DNA of 64,000 nt from Micrasema longulum (Eukaryota; Arthropoda; Insecta; Trichoptera; Brachycentridae), in NCBI GenBank assembly GCA_022494885.1, contig JAGVSM010000181.1, positions 1 through 64,000 on the forward strand, given 5' to 3'. The notes below the pieces were generated by a model. That model saw only the letters and a program-made list of their open reading frames with translations, was not told where the DNA came from and made no database searches. The stretch's first letter is position 1, and each line of letters opens with the position of its first letter. Shown in pieces: positions 34,950 through 44,825 of the stretch. The translations under genes were made by a program, and so were the position numbers.

Positions 34950-35565
34950 TAATTTCCTAATAATCCTGAGTATGAACCTACCAAAGACTAAGGTGATGGG
35001 TGCAGAAAATAAGGGTTGAAGGCAATGTAAACGAAAATGTACAAGAATATATGTATTCCTGGGACATAACATCCGACTAGGTCGAGAAAATCAGACTGTA
35101 GAGATTAAAACAAGAATTGGATTAAGTTGGGCAGCTTTTGGAAAGATGATCTATATTCTAAAAACCAGGAGAATACCCATCGTTGCTACATAAGGCTTAG
35201 AAACAGTGTCACTGTCCGAACAAAGCCCCAAGAAACTATGAGTAACACAAAGAGCCATGTTAGGGATAAGCTTTAGAGATTGAGTTACTGACATCATTTA
35301 CCTCATAGCGACCCAAAAAAAAGCAATGGGCAGGCCACGTAGCCTTCTGGCTTGGAAGAGAAATGGGCAAAAAGCCCGTTGACTTGGAAACCTTGTACAG
35401 ATAAAAAGTGCAGGGCTACCACAACTAAGGCGAAGGAATGACCTAGACCGGAATGTCGGTGTAACCTGGATGCAGTCTGCACAGAACAGGACGACACGGA
35501 GGCGGCCGGAGGAGGCCTTTGTCTGGAAGTGGACAAAACAGGCCAAGAAAGAAGAAGTGTAACAT
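34950..35565 (+). mobile_element. RTE-like LINE 3' part
   Basis: YVFLGHNIRLGRENQTVEIK then RIGLSWAAFGKM, a stretch matching (T)RTKP..... TKSHVRDKL after a shift, and WPSGLEEKW-like debris: the post-RT F(L)G..(I) and R(A)ML(G)ISL.D region of an RTE-group element. Multiple frameshifts and stops. Confidence 0.65.
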
Positions 35566-35729
35566 ATTATATTATATTTGTGAAAATCTTTAACTGGATG
35601 TATTTTGTACATTATTTATATAATTTCCGTTGTTTTTCTAAATAAAAATAAAATACACCTAGTGTCTGACATCTCCGGAGAGCACCACACTCAGCAATGA
35701 GCAAGATCATAAAAAAACATTGTAACTAA

Positions 35730-36205
35730 ATAAAATAAATAAAAACAAATATGTTTTTAACCACTTATTTTTTATTTTTTCTACTGACTAACCGGTTTCA
35801 AAGCTATACAAGATTATTTATTGAGGTATACTTAACTAATGAATTTTATCAATTTTATTTTATCAGTACTATGCTGTGTATAGAATTAATACATCAAAAA
35901 AAAATTATACTTTTTGCCTTGTAAGGATGGTAATGTGAAATGGACGCGCTCAAAACTAGACCGGAGTGGACTAAAGAAAATATTGTTTGTTTGCTTACCG
36001 TATCCATCTCACATTACCATCCTTACAAGACAAAAATACTTGATTTATTAGTTCCATACACAGCATAATACTGATAAAATAAAAAAGGATAAAATTCATA
36101 AGTTAAGTACACCTTGATAAGAAGCTTGTATAGCTTTGAAACCAGTTGGTAGAAAAAATATTGATTAAAAATAAAGTTGTTTTTATTTATTTTATTATAA
36201 TGAAT
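35730..36205. mobile_element. Foldback element, copy 2 (both arms)
   Basis: Left arm includes CTAACCGGTTTCAAAGCTAT and ACAAGATTATTTATTGAGGT; right arm is its inverse, ending GCTTTGAAACCAGTTGGTAG. Arms about 200 bases with a loop of about 60. Followed by TATAATGAATAACCACAAAG and TTAG, also found after the copy at 48,600. Sits about 150 bases from the ORP9 exon at 36,353. Confidence 0.75.
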
Positions 36206-36352
36206 AACCACAAAGTTAGTTCTTCTAATATAAAATTAACATTATAACAATTTTTTTTTTTTTAATAGTGTAAAAAAATATATTTTGGGATAAAAACAAC
36301 TTGATGGCCTAATTTTTCAATAGTCAGGTTTATTCTTTAAAAGTTGTCCCAC

Positions 36353-36568
36353 CTTAACTTGGTCGATCATGATCTGCAAATAGGCATCCGCCTCGGCCAC
36401 CCGCTGCTCGAAGTCTTTGGGGCGGGACCCCGGCAGGCACTGCAGCCCCGAGCCCCCCGGGCCCGAGATCCCGCTGGCGAGCCCTCCGTGCCTCGACGCC
36501 CTGCAGTGGCGGGTTATGGTTTCTTCCAACGCCCGCACCCACCTCTCCCTTTCCTCCGCGTCCCGCGC
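36353..36568 (-). CDS. OSBPL9: ORP9-like gene, exon: PH C-terminal helix and linker
   Basis: This exon encodes 72 residues, phase 0 to 0, beginning ARDAEERERWVRALEETI, the C-terminal helix of the PH domain with its conserved tryptophan. A Gly/Ser/Pro-rich stretch follows, then a helix DFEQRVAEADAYLQIMIDQV that starts the coiled-coil part of ORP9. The acceptor is tttctaatcaag and the donor AAG|gtggga. The middle of the exon is extremely GC-rich (long runs of G and C around 36,410-36,560), unlike the AT-rich introns on both sides. Because of this several spurious open frames exist on both strands here; the minus-strand frame given is the one that matches the family and splices in phase. Confidence 0.93.
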
Positions 36569-37835
36569 CTTGATTAGAAAAATACAAACAAAATTATTTT
36601 AAGACAATTTTTTATTTGTTTAACGGATAAAGAAAAGTTTTACCTATCATTAAAACATAAATTTTGTACACAGCTTTATATAGATCAGAAAATAAATACG
36701 TTAATAGCAGCCTAGGCTAGACGTTACAGAAATTTGTATGTAATTATTATTAAAAATTGGTATGGAGGGGAAATCCGACTCAATACCGTCTCTCCGAGTT
36801 CCCACCCACCCATATAAAAATAATAACAACAATCTTGCAGACGCCTCCCAGAATATTGTGCGCCTCCTAGAATACTGTGCACAAGTAGGCGAGGATAAAG
36901 GAATGATAATAACCATATTTTAATACCTTTGCTATTGTTGAAGTTATTATTTGAAGCGGTCAGAATAAAACAACGCTGTGTGACTTAATTGACAGACTAG
37001 ATTCTTTGTTACGAAATAAGAACTGATAGCTTCATAGAATTAGAAACATTCAAAATATGTTTGAAGATAGTTTTGACTGAAATGTACTTGGTACACTTGG
37101 CTTGAGGGTACATGTTCTTATTCAAAAAGACAGGTAGGCACATCAAACTGGATAAAATATTCATAAAATTATATCCATACAAAAAATGCACAGTGAATTT
37201 CGTAGTAAATATTTATGAGGACATGTTACTTTTATTCAATTGTTAGAATAAATTCAAAACCAATTAAAAAAAAACAATGAAAGCAAAAATTTCTAAAAAA
37301 ATAAGGAAACAATTTACTGTATTGTTTAAGTGATGAAATTTATTATTTATTAATCTCCCGAAAAAAGATTTTTACATAAAACATATAAGTGTGTGATTAA
37401 ATCATTACGTCTTACTGTTTTATATCAATTTACGTCATAATAGGTTAATTATTCAAGCTATGAGTATAAAGTCTAAATAAAATTATTATGAAAAAAATAA
37501 GTCACAAATAACGTAAGTGAAGACTAGTACGAGTGGATGGTGTTAGGCAAAAATGTGTCAAACCACAAAAACGAAATATTATTAATAAAAAAAAATTGTT
37601 GGATAAGTTACAAATTCTGCGTAATACCTTGATGTGCTAACCAAAAACCATGCAACTGGATTAAAAACAATGTAATATTTAGAGTTTAAGATGTTCAAAA
37701 TATAGTATACTTATTGGTAAGAAGAAATAAGATGGAATCATTGGCTAGTTTATTTGCTCACTGCGGGCACAGTGTGTCATAATCTGTGGGTGTGCATAAT
37801 CACCTTTATAGACGATTCGCCCCTGTCATACAGCA
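36569..37835. other. No recognised gene
   Basis: AT-rich part of the ORP9 intron. Short open frames at 36,701-36,916 and 37,009-37,191 match nothing. Confidence 0.5.
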
Positions 37836-37839
37836 TACG

Positions 37840-38050
37840 CAAAGCCAGTAAAAGTGCGATGCAAGGCATTCTAATAACAAATTCGGAAAAAGGAATTTTG
37901 AGTATTATTAAATTAAAATCTATAACCTTCCTCCACTATCTATTAAAATAATTAGTAATGAGAAAATGTTCAAAAAGGCTATAAAAAAATGGATAGTGGA
38001 GCTAGATAGAATTAAAATAGATTGTCTCATTCGCCCAAACCAGTATTGAA
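37840..38050 (+). mobile_element. LINE C-terminal fragment
   Basis: One frame reads LKIYNLPPLSIKIISNEKMF then KKAIKKWIVELDR to a stop at 38,048, the (K)IYN.LP.....(K)....F(K).(A)(I)(K)(K)(W) signature. The downstream 3' UTR carries TCATTGGGCGTTTTGTAGTA. Confidence 0.7.
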
Positions 38051-38456
38051 TCAACTGCTCCACAAGTGTATAGCTTATGTAAGGTTTTTGTTATTTTCAT
38101 TGGGCGTTTTGTAGTATAAATAATATAGATGTACATAAATTTATTATAAACATAAATATGTAGTGTTTAAAACTGTCTGAACATTTGTTAATTATTTCTG
38201 TTTATTAAGTTACTCTTCTTTGTTTATTCTCAAATATAAAAATATTTAAAAAAATAAAATATTGTTAAGTGTCCTCGGCACGGGTAACCCCAGTGAGGTC
38301 ATATTATTTTTATTATTAATTATAGTTTGTAAGACAAAAAATATGAATAAATAAAAATAGTATAATAATTATATTTTAATACTACTACATTTTTATTATT
38401 TTTTTGGACCGTGTTATTTCGAAACCAGTGAGTATACATTAGTTGGAGATAGTCAC

Positions 38457-38585
38457 CTGGAAATGGAATGTTTTGTGATCAACTGTGATGGTGAAGGTGG
38501 AGTCATCTTCGTCGTCTATTCCTATCACAGCAGCTCGGAGCCTGACACAGCCACGTCGGACTCCCCTCATCATCTTCTCCTTGGA
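38457..38585 (-). CDS. OSBPL9: ORP9-like (OSBP-related) gene, exon: second half of PH domain
   Basis: This is the most 5' ORP9-like exon I could recognise. It encodes 43 residues in phase 0, from SKEKMMRG to TFHFQ, with AG acceptor and CAG|gtgact donor on the minus strand. The core [18 protein letters not shown] followed by FTITVD.KTFHFQ is the characteristic middle of the ORP9/ORP10/ORP11 PH domain. From knowledge of the family, ORP9 proteins move lipids (PI4P, sterol or phosphatidylserine) between ER and trans-Golgi or endosomes, and the PH domain binds phosphoinositide on the target membrane. The exon joins in frame to 36,353-36,568. The preceding exon, expected to hold the protein start and first PH strands, was not found. 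Family assignment is firm; ORP9 against ORP10/11 is inferred from the later exons. Confidence 0.93.
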
Positions 38586-39249
38586 CTGGAATGACAAAAA
38601 TCAAAATAAACATACCAAATGAACAAAAAACTCTACAAAAACAATCGATCTTCTATATAATATATACGTATCGCACCTGATCGATAATAATGCCATAAAT
38701 CCAAAATTGTCATTTTTAAGCAAGCTGAATATATTTGCTTTATATGGCCTTAAAAGCAAAAATGTTATGTTATGATGTTTTGTTCAAATTAAAGAAATAG
38801 TGGCACAATGGTAATGTTATTTCTGAAAACCTTTAAGACTAAATGGCACAAATGAGTGAACTTTAAGTAGTGCCTCTGTTATTCAGTTTAATTCAGCTCA
38901 GCGGAACGGAAAAATAATAGCCGAATAGCTGAAAAGGAATAGCTTTTAGTAAAAAATATTTTTAAAGTAAGTTCTATAATTTTTTAAATAATTAAAAACT
39001 GTATTTAAAAACAATAATCAATGAAATACAGGACGAAAGTTTGGATGGAGTGGGTTTCATATTGTGTTTCTTTAATTTGGCTTTAAATTCACTCACATTT
39101 TTCTTTTTTAAGTATACTAAAAAATAAATCAATAAATTCCTATGAGTTTCCGTGTCCGGGCAGATGAACAATACAGTTGTGAGTGAAATAGAACCAGAAC
39201 CCTGGACGACCGTTTTCGACTCGATGGCCTCTGATAAAAATAATTTAAA
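38586..39249. other. No recognised gene; expected place of upstream ORP9 exon not seen
   Basis: I looked here and further right for an exon encoding the start of the PH domain (EGPLSKW.N...GWQ.RWFVL) on the minus strand and did not find one. A 105-codon minus frame at 38,992-39,309 is unrecognised. Confidence 0.4.
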
Positions 39250-39510
39250 AAAAAAATCTAGTGCAGATAAGTCCGCCTCAAAGTGAAACAGTTGAGGTCC
39301 CAGGTTCAATTCCTGGCAGGGTCAACGTGAAATAATATTTTTTTAAAGATGATTCACTGCAACATTTTACTATCCCTGGACACCCATATTGAGCGTTAGA
39401 CTGATCATCTTACCTTCATAAAATAAATTATTTAAATACGCTACATTATTAGTGTAACAATGCAGTGCCCTATGCACCAACGGATGCGGAAAGGTATATG
39501 ATGATGATAC
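39250..39510 (+). mobile_element. SINE family A, copy with a divergent tRNA-like head
   Basis: Head GTTGAGGTCCCAGGTTCAAT with TCCTGGCAGGG carries a B box GGTTCAATTCC but differs from the other heads. The body (CTATCCCTGGACACC, AGACTGATCATCTTACCTTC, CCTATGCACCAACGGATGCG) and ATGATGATG end are those of family A. Confidence 0.65.
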
Positions 39511-39654
39511 ATTGAAAATTGAATTGTGTTGAATCGTTCGATTCCAATCGCTGAAACTAACTCCGTTCATTAAAAAAAAAAAACTCGAAAAATTCAAAAA
39601 TAGGGAAATATCACATTCTACGAATACCGATAAAAATATATGAAATGAATGGAT

Positions 39655-39935
39655 ACCAACATACTTCCACACGTGGTAGCGAACAACACGCCAGCGAACA
39701 ACACGCCAGCGAACAACACGCCAGCGAACAACACGCCAGCGAACAACACGCCAGCGAACAACACGCCAGCGAACAACACGCCAGCGAACAACACGCCAGA
39801 GGGTAGTCGACAACCTGGAAGACCTTCAAAAGAGGTGGCGAAACAGTTGCAGTTCGGAGTCCCGGGAGACCTCTTTGTAATAAACAGACCATCATCGTAT
39901 CTAATACAAGGTGAAGAAGAAGGATGTTCGGACAT
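39655..39935 (+). mobile_element. LINE C-terminus (GRP family), copy 2, with internal expansion
   Basis: ACGTGGTAGCGAACAACACG ... GAGGGTAGTCGACAACCTGG then AGACCTTCAAAAGAGGTGGC matches 34,236-34,385. The ANNT motif is expanded (see 39,679-39,798). Confidence 0.75.
39679..39798. repeat. 15-bp minisatellite, exactly 8 units
   Basis: GCGAACAACACGCCA is repeated eight times with no mismatch. In the LINE frame each unit encodes ANNTP, so the array is an in-frame expansion of a single motif (compare ANNTL at 34,245). Confidence 0.95.
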
Positions 39936-39939
39936 AGAC

Positions 39940-40030
39940 GGAATGATTAATGTTACACAGTGTGTAAAGTGATCACTTTTACAGCCAGTGATAGGTCATT
40001 TGCCCTGCAATGAGGAACTTCAGCCCTACG
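39940..40030 (-). mobile_element. Family G fragment
   Basis: TAATGTTACACAGTGTGTAA then AGTGATCACTTTTACAGCCA and GTGATAGGTCAT match the family G core, minus orientation. Confidence 0.65.
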
Positions 40031-40618
40031 GGAAATTGGATACAAAAAATGTTTTCTTACGCGGGGTAAAAATTAGAGCATTAAATTGTATTGCAAAGTT
40101 TCTTGAAAATGTACGGAAAAAATAATAAAGAATATTTTGATAAAAACGCACTACTTTAAATGACGTCACTGGTTCATGTGAATCAACCTATGATCTGAGA
40201 GCTATGGAAGATTTCCGGTCTGGTTGTCGCTTCTGGACCAATGGGAAGAACTGAATGAGAATAAGCGGAAATGAACCTCTGACGTTACACGCGGAGTTAT
40301 TTCAGAAATACAAAACTTTGAAAAATCGTAGCGCCGATAATACGATATATAAAAATTAAAAAAAAAAATTTACTTAGTTTAACAGTCTATTAACAAATGA
40401 AATTTTTAACTGAACTTCCTCATTGCCTGCATTTCCATACACCCTTTTCAAAAAGTATCGTTATCTCAGTTAGGACATTCATTAATAACTTTTTACTTTT
40501 TAACAATTAATTATTACAAAATAAGGCGCAATTTAGTGCGTCTTTTGCAGGCCGCTTTGCGTGACAAGTAATCCTTCTCTTCTATTTCATTTTCCTTTCA
40601 CGCCCTAAGCATCTTATA

Positions 40619-40972
40619 CAGGGTGTTCATTAAACCCTGTAACATCCGAAACCACGATGATCAGTATGAGCAAGAAGACATCTTGGCACATTAAAAAAAT
40701 ATTTGGAACAAAGATTTAAAAAAATATATATTTTAAAAGGCAAATGGTTGCTTACTTCTGCAAAGGAGAAACGAGGAGGGGGGAAGGGGGATCTGATACT
40801 GCGCCGCGCTTCCTTTACTTTTCCCTTGCAGAAGTAAGCAACCATTTGTTTGTAAAAATATTTTATTGAAAAAAAATCTTTGTTCTACATATTTTTTTGG
40901 ATATGCTTATATGTCTTCTTGCTCTACTGATTATCATGGTTTCGGATGTGAAAGGGTTTAAAGAACACCCTG
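40619..40972. mobile_element. mariner-like MITE
   Basis: 354 bp flanked by TA. Ends CAGGGTGTTCATTAAACCCT and, inversely, CAGGGTGTTCTTTAAACCCT. The inverted similarity extends inward through CATCCGAAACCA(C/T)GAT and GCAAGAAGACAT, and a second inverted pair AATGGTTGCTTACTTCTGCA / TGCAGAAGTAAGCAACCATT lies inside. Confidence 0.8.
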
Positions 40973-41394
40973 TAGAACGGACAGTGGTAAGAAAAAGATA
41001 TATTGTTTGGAGAAATAACGTAAAAAAGGAAATCTTGATTCGCCAATTCGATTACTATGTATTCCGGTATGATTCCTTAAAATTCCAAGAAAATTCTTCA
41101 GACGTAAAACGAAAGAAGAAATGTGTAACAAATTCAATCAATTCCAATTTTCTTTGAATATGGATAAACATTTTTGCACATTTTTTATTTAAGAGCACGT
41201 GATACAAAAATTCAGTGTCTGGATTTACATATCGTCATGATCGTAGACCGACGAGGCATGCGATTATCTTTAACTTTACGTCTGAGCGGTTTAAACATTT
41301 TTTTCTCATTTTATGTCACAACTCCATAAGTTCAAAAGTACATCCTTTGATGCTTAGTTAAATACATTTTTTTAAAACCTGGAATATATAGTCA

Positions 41395-42240
41395 TTATCC
41401 ATCATTCCACGCCCGCTCCCTAGTTGGAGCATATGTTGTCCACAAAGAGCCTCCAGGTGCCAGCTCGTGTGCATCCTCCCAAGTCAGGTTCGAGCTGCGT
41501 AGTTCTGACAAGAACTGCCGACGAACAGTCTGCAGTGGACGTCCAGAACGTCGAAAACCTGATGCCTTGCAAAGTAGGCAAGGCTCTCAGGAGGCATCCG
41601 CAGTACATGACCGAGCCAACCGTATCGCCTCCGCTTGATTACAGTTGCCATCGGAGTTTGCTGCGTCCGTTCTCTTATTACTTCATTCCTAGCAAAGTCA
41701 AATCACCGCATACCCAAGATTCTTCTGAGACACCTATTCTCAATACTCAGTATTTTGCTGTTTTGGGCCCCAGTGAGGTGCAACGGTTCGCATCCATAGA
41801 GGAGAATAGGTATTATATTATGCTGGCGTAATATATGCGGCATTTGGTTTTCACTGAGTCCATATCCAATCCACAATAAACAGCATTCATACTGTTGAAT
41901 GTGGCGCCTGTTATTCCTAGCCGCAATCCCAGTTCTTTTTGAAAGCTGCCAATTTCCGTAACATATACTCCCAGGGCCCCGATTACAAGGGAAGTTAACA
42001 GAGTTATCTTCGTCGGTAAAATGTCGATAAAATTGAACATAAATGTTAACTTCCCATTGTAATTGCGGCCCGGGTATTTGAAACTCTCGACCCTTTCGAA
42101 GACTTGGTTTGACAGAGTCGGGGGATTTTGGGCATCAGGGATGAAGTGTTACGCAGTACATGGATTTTTGGAATATTGATTTTTAAACCCATGCATGCGG
42201 AGTACCTATTTAGGCTATCTACAGCCTTTATAAAACCCTT
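41395..42240 (-). mobile_element. RTE-like LINE 3' part, minus, with nested MITE
   Basis: Minus strand: VYVTEIGSFQKELGLRLGIT then GATFNSMNAVYCGLD, and further on RRYGWLGHVLR- and TICSN-like ends; closely similar to 25,195-25,850. A 102-bp MITE interrupts it at 41,972-42,073. Confidence 0.78.
41972..42073. mobile_element. MITE with CAGGGCCCCGATTACAAGGG ends, copy 2
   Basis: Same ends as 10,617-10,865 with a shorter interior. Lies within the YLGV box of the RTE-like fragment. Confidence 0.8.
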
Positions 42241-42334
42241 TAAGATAAGATATTAAAAAAAGTCAATGTCGTATAATTAGCACATCCGTTGTCGTTCTAC
42301 GATCGCGACGAAATGGATATACTCGTATTTATAG

Positions 42335-42640
42335 CACCAGGAAAAGTCATTATACCTGTACGCAACCAGCGGACTAATTCAATGAACGCCCGTATGCGGT
42401 CTCAGGCCCCATGGCATGGAATGCTCTCCCAGCAAAAGTGCGAAACTGTGAGATTGGAGTAATGTTTCAGAAAAAAATTCAAACCATCTCGATCTCTAAA
42501 TGATAAAAATAAATTCTTAGCATGTAACGATAAAATAAATTGTTTAACTGAAAAAACATACTTCAACTTTAAGTAAAATTAAATTCAATGCGGCATAGAA
42601 TCACTTTCGTAAAGCGCCCTCGACTACATTATCTGCGTTA
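42335..42640 (+). mobile_element. L2/CR1-like LINE 3' end, copy 3
   Basis: GTCATTATACCTGTACGCAA then GGCATGGAATGCTCTCCCAG and GTGCGAAACTGTGAGATTGG match 1,420-1,530. The tail AATCACTTTCGTAAAGCGCC follows. Frame broken. Confidence 0.75.
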
Positions 42641-43357
42641 TCTACGTACTATAAATAAATATTATTTTAAGTAATTTCGAACAATGACGTATAAATAAAA
42701 GGCATTGATTTCTACACTAAAATAAATATTTTGAAGCATTAACATAACGGAAAAAACTAGTCAAAGTCATTACGCAAATATAAAAAATGTCATAAATACT
42801 TTTTTATATTTAATAAAAACACGCATTTATTAAATACAGAGACAGCTCATAGTGGCACTACCAGAAACGACGCATGCTTGTGACCTCGCCCCGACTCGCT
42901 AGAAAATCCGTGGCGAGTCGGGCACTATGCATTCATAAACACCGTGTACATAAATTGAACCGCAGTCTTCAATAAAACGTAATGTTTGCAATAAAAATAT
43001 CTGATAAATTTATATCACTTAATATTATGGCGTCATCAATGTGAAACTTAATTTTTAATTTACAAATATTACAAAATTATTTATATAATGTGTCCTCAAT
43101 AATATGTTGAGTAAAAATTATATTTTTATTGTTACGAAAAAAATATTTTAATGTTTAAGTACATATTAAAATGTAGTTATAATTTTTTAATTATATTTTG
43201 ATAAGCATATTTTATAAAAAGTGATAATATTTTACGTAGGTGAATGCGAAAATAATGAAATTAATTTATTCAAACACCAACTTAGATACGAGCATGGTCG
43301 ATTTCACACTGTTTAAATTAAAAATAGGATTATATTAATTGCTAAATAAAGCCTTAA
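42641..43357. other. No recognised gene
   Basis: Includes a small hairpin CCCGACTCGC...GCGAGTCGGG at 42,892-42,922 in a short GC-rich patch; the rest is AT-rich. Confidence 0.4.
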
Positions 43358-43824
43358 CCTTTTGAGTCCGGGTTTTCATTAAAGTATACAAGAATTTTAC
43401 GATTTTTTTACTCTCGTATCTACTGAAATTCAAATGTTTTTTAATTACTGGAGCCCCGAAGTACGCATAAACTTTTTTTGTATGCGTCGGTATCAGCATT
43501 ACACAAAAAAGTTCGTTTTAAGCTTTGACAGCTGGCTGGTTTTTTGGAGCGAATTTCTGTCATCCTCATAAATGATAAGTAAAGCAAGTTTTAAACATAT
43601 TTCAGTCAAATTGAATTAATTTGATTTAGTAAAGATATATTGTAAGACATTTTAAATGAATTGTGTAGGTTGATTATAAGTTTAAGAACCATTGTCTGAA
43701 AAAAAATAATTCTAAAGCATAAAAGATAAAAATACATGAAAAACACCTTTTTTTCTCAATAATTGTTTTAGTAGACACAAAATAAAAATATTATTTATAG
43801 CCACAAAAATTCATTCAGATCAGT
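43358..43824. mobile_element. piggyBac-like repeat, copy 2
   Basis: TTAA then CCTTTTGAGTCCGGG; interior matches 34,435-34,900 (GCATTACACA(A/G)AAAAGTTC, GTGTAGGTTGATTA). The right end runs into the DNA element at 43,826. Confidence 0.6.
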
Positions 43825-43825
43825 A

Positions 43826-44325
43826 GATCAATCACAAATAACTATCGACGTGCTGATAAGCGACGTGATAACAATTTCTCAGCATGGTTGTTTATCGTAT
43901 TCGCGATCACAATGGAACACCCGCGAACACCTAATATTAAATGTCAAAATATTTACATTTCGCGACGTATAATCCTGCTGCGCAGTCACATATTTGAATT
44001 TCACCGGTGTAAATATGGAAAATATTCCAAAACTGCTGTTTACATTTATTTATTTATTAATTATCACGCTATTCATTGGATTTAGCCGGCGGTTGGCAAG
44101 CCAAATGTCAAGAAAGGCAGTCGCCATAGTAATTGTAATTTAATTTTTACTTTTTTGTTTTAGATACTCCTTCCTATTTTGCAAATGCATTATATAATAT
44201 TATTTTTTATAGTAAACGCCGATTTTTCGCCAGTGAACTGTATTTATTTACGAAGAAAACAAAAAACAAATCGACACGAGCGTTGACTTAGAGATTACAC
44301 ACGCGTTGACTTATGACTGCGATAA
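43826..44325. mobile_element. DNA element (TAGCTCAATCAC family) copy 2, left part
   Basis: CAGTAGATCAATCACAAATA then ACTATCGACGTGCTGATAAG through CGTTGACTTATGACTGCGAT matches 19,504-19,998 closely. It stops abruptly and resumes at about 48,290. Confidence 0.8.
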
Positions 44326-44825
44326 ATGTTCCACTAAATCTTTTCAAAATTAATTTGTAAATAGAACCTGCAATATGTGTAATCAGAAAATAAATTGTAT
44401 TGATATAAATAATATATCTTTAACTTCCTTTTAAAATGAAATTTCCGAAAATAATTCAAGTTATGATGTTGTCTTGAATCCGCAGCCTATATTATGCAGG
44501 TTATGTGCAGTTCTGTATGTAGGCACATAATAAATGTACACTGTATGACAGTGGCGAACGGTGAGTTTTTTTATAGGTAAGCTTTAATTTTTTTCATAAT
44601 TTGTACCTGCATGTACATACATACATATAAGTAATCTCGCAAATGAGTGGAGGCGTATAAAAAAAAAGTATATACAGGTACACGGATTCTTTTTTTATGG
44701 TTTTGTGTAAAAACAACTTCATCTCTCCAGCTCCAGTTTCACCTGCTGGCAACAGAAGACGCAATACCTACTTATTTTAATCAAAATAATTTTAACCAAT
44801 AACCCAACAAACAAACAACAATTAA

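Larger units (their letters stand above)
8725..38585 (-). other. OSBPL9: Gene span of ORP9-like gene within window (partial at both ends)
   Basis: Six exons (683 nt) are joined by five introns of about 1.9, 5.2, 1.5, 3.1 and 17.5 kb. All junction phases agree (0,0,0,0,1), which argues that no exon between them is missing and that this is a live gene rather than a processed copy. The encoded stretch runs from the PH-domain middle to the linker before the ORD domain. The introns carry most of the transposon relics listed here. Missing are the protein start and first PH strands (upstream of 38,585) and the whole ORD domain (left of position 1). Confidence 0.9.

Noticed and set aside
36344..36587. 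Three overlapping open frames (plus and minus) over the GC-rich exon
   Set aside because: Shadows of the ORP9 exon created by high GC; only the 36,353-36,568 minus frame matches the family and splices in phase.
39649..39972. 107-codon frame with eight ANNTP repeats as a repetitive host protein
   Set aside because: Flanks match a LINE C-terminus (34,140-34,385); the repeat is a minisatellite within it.
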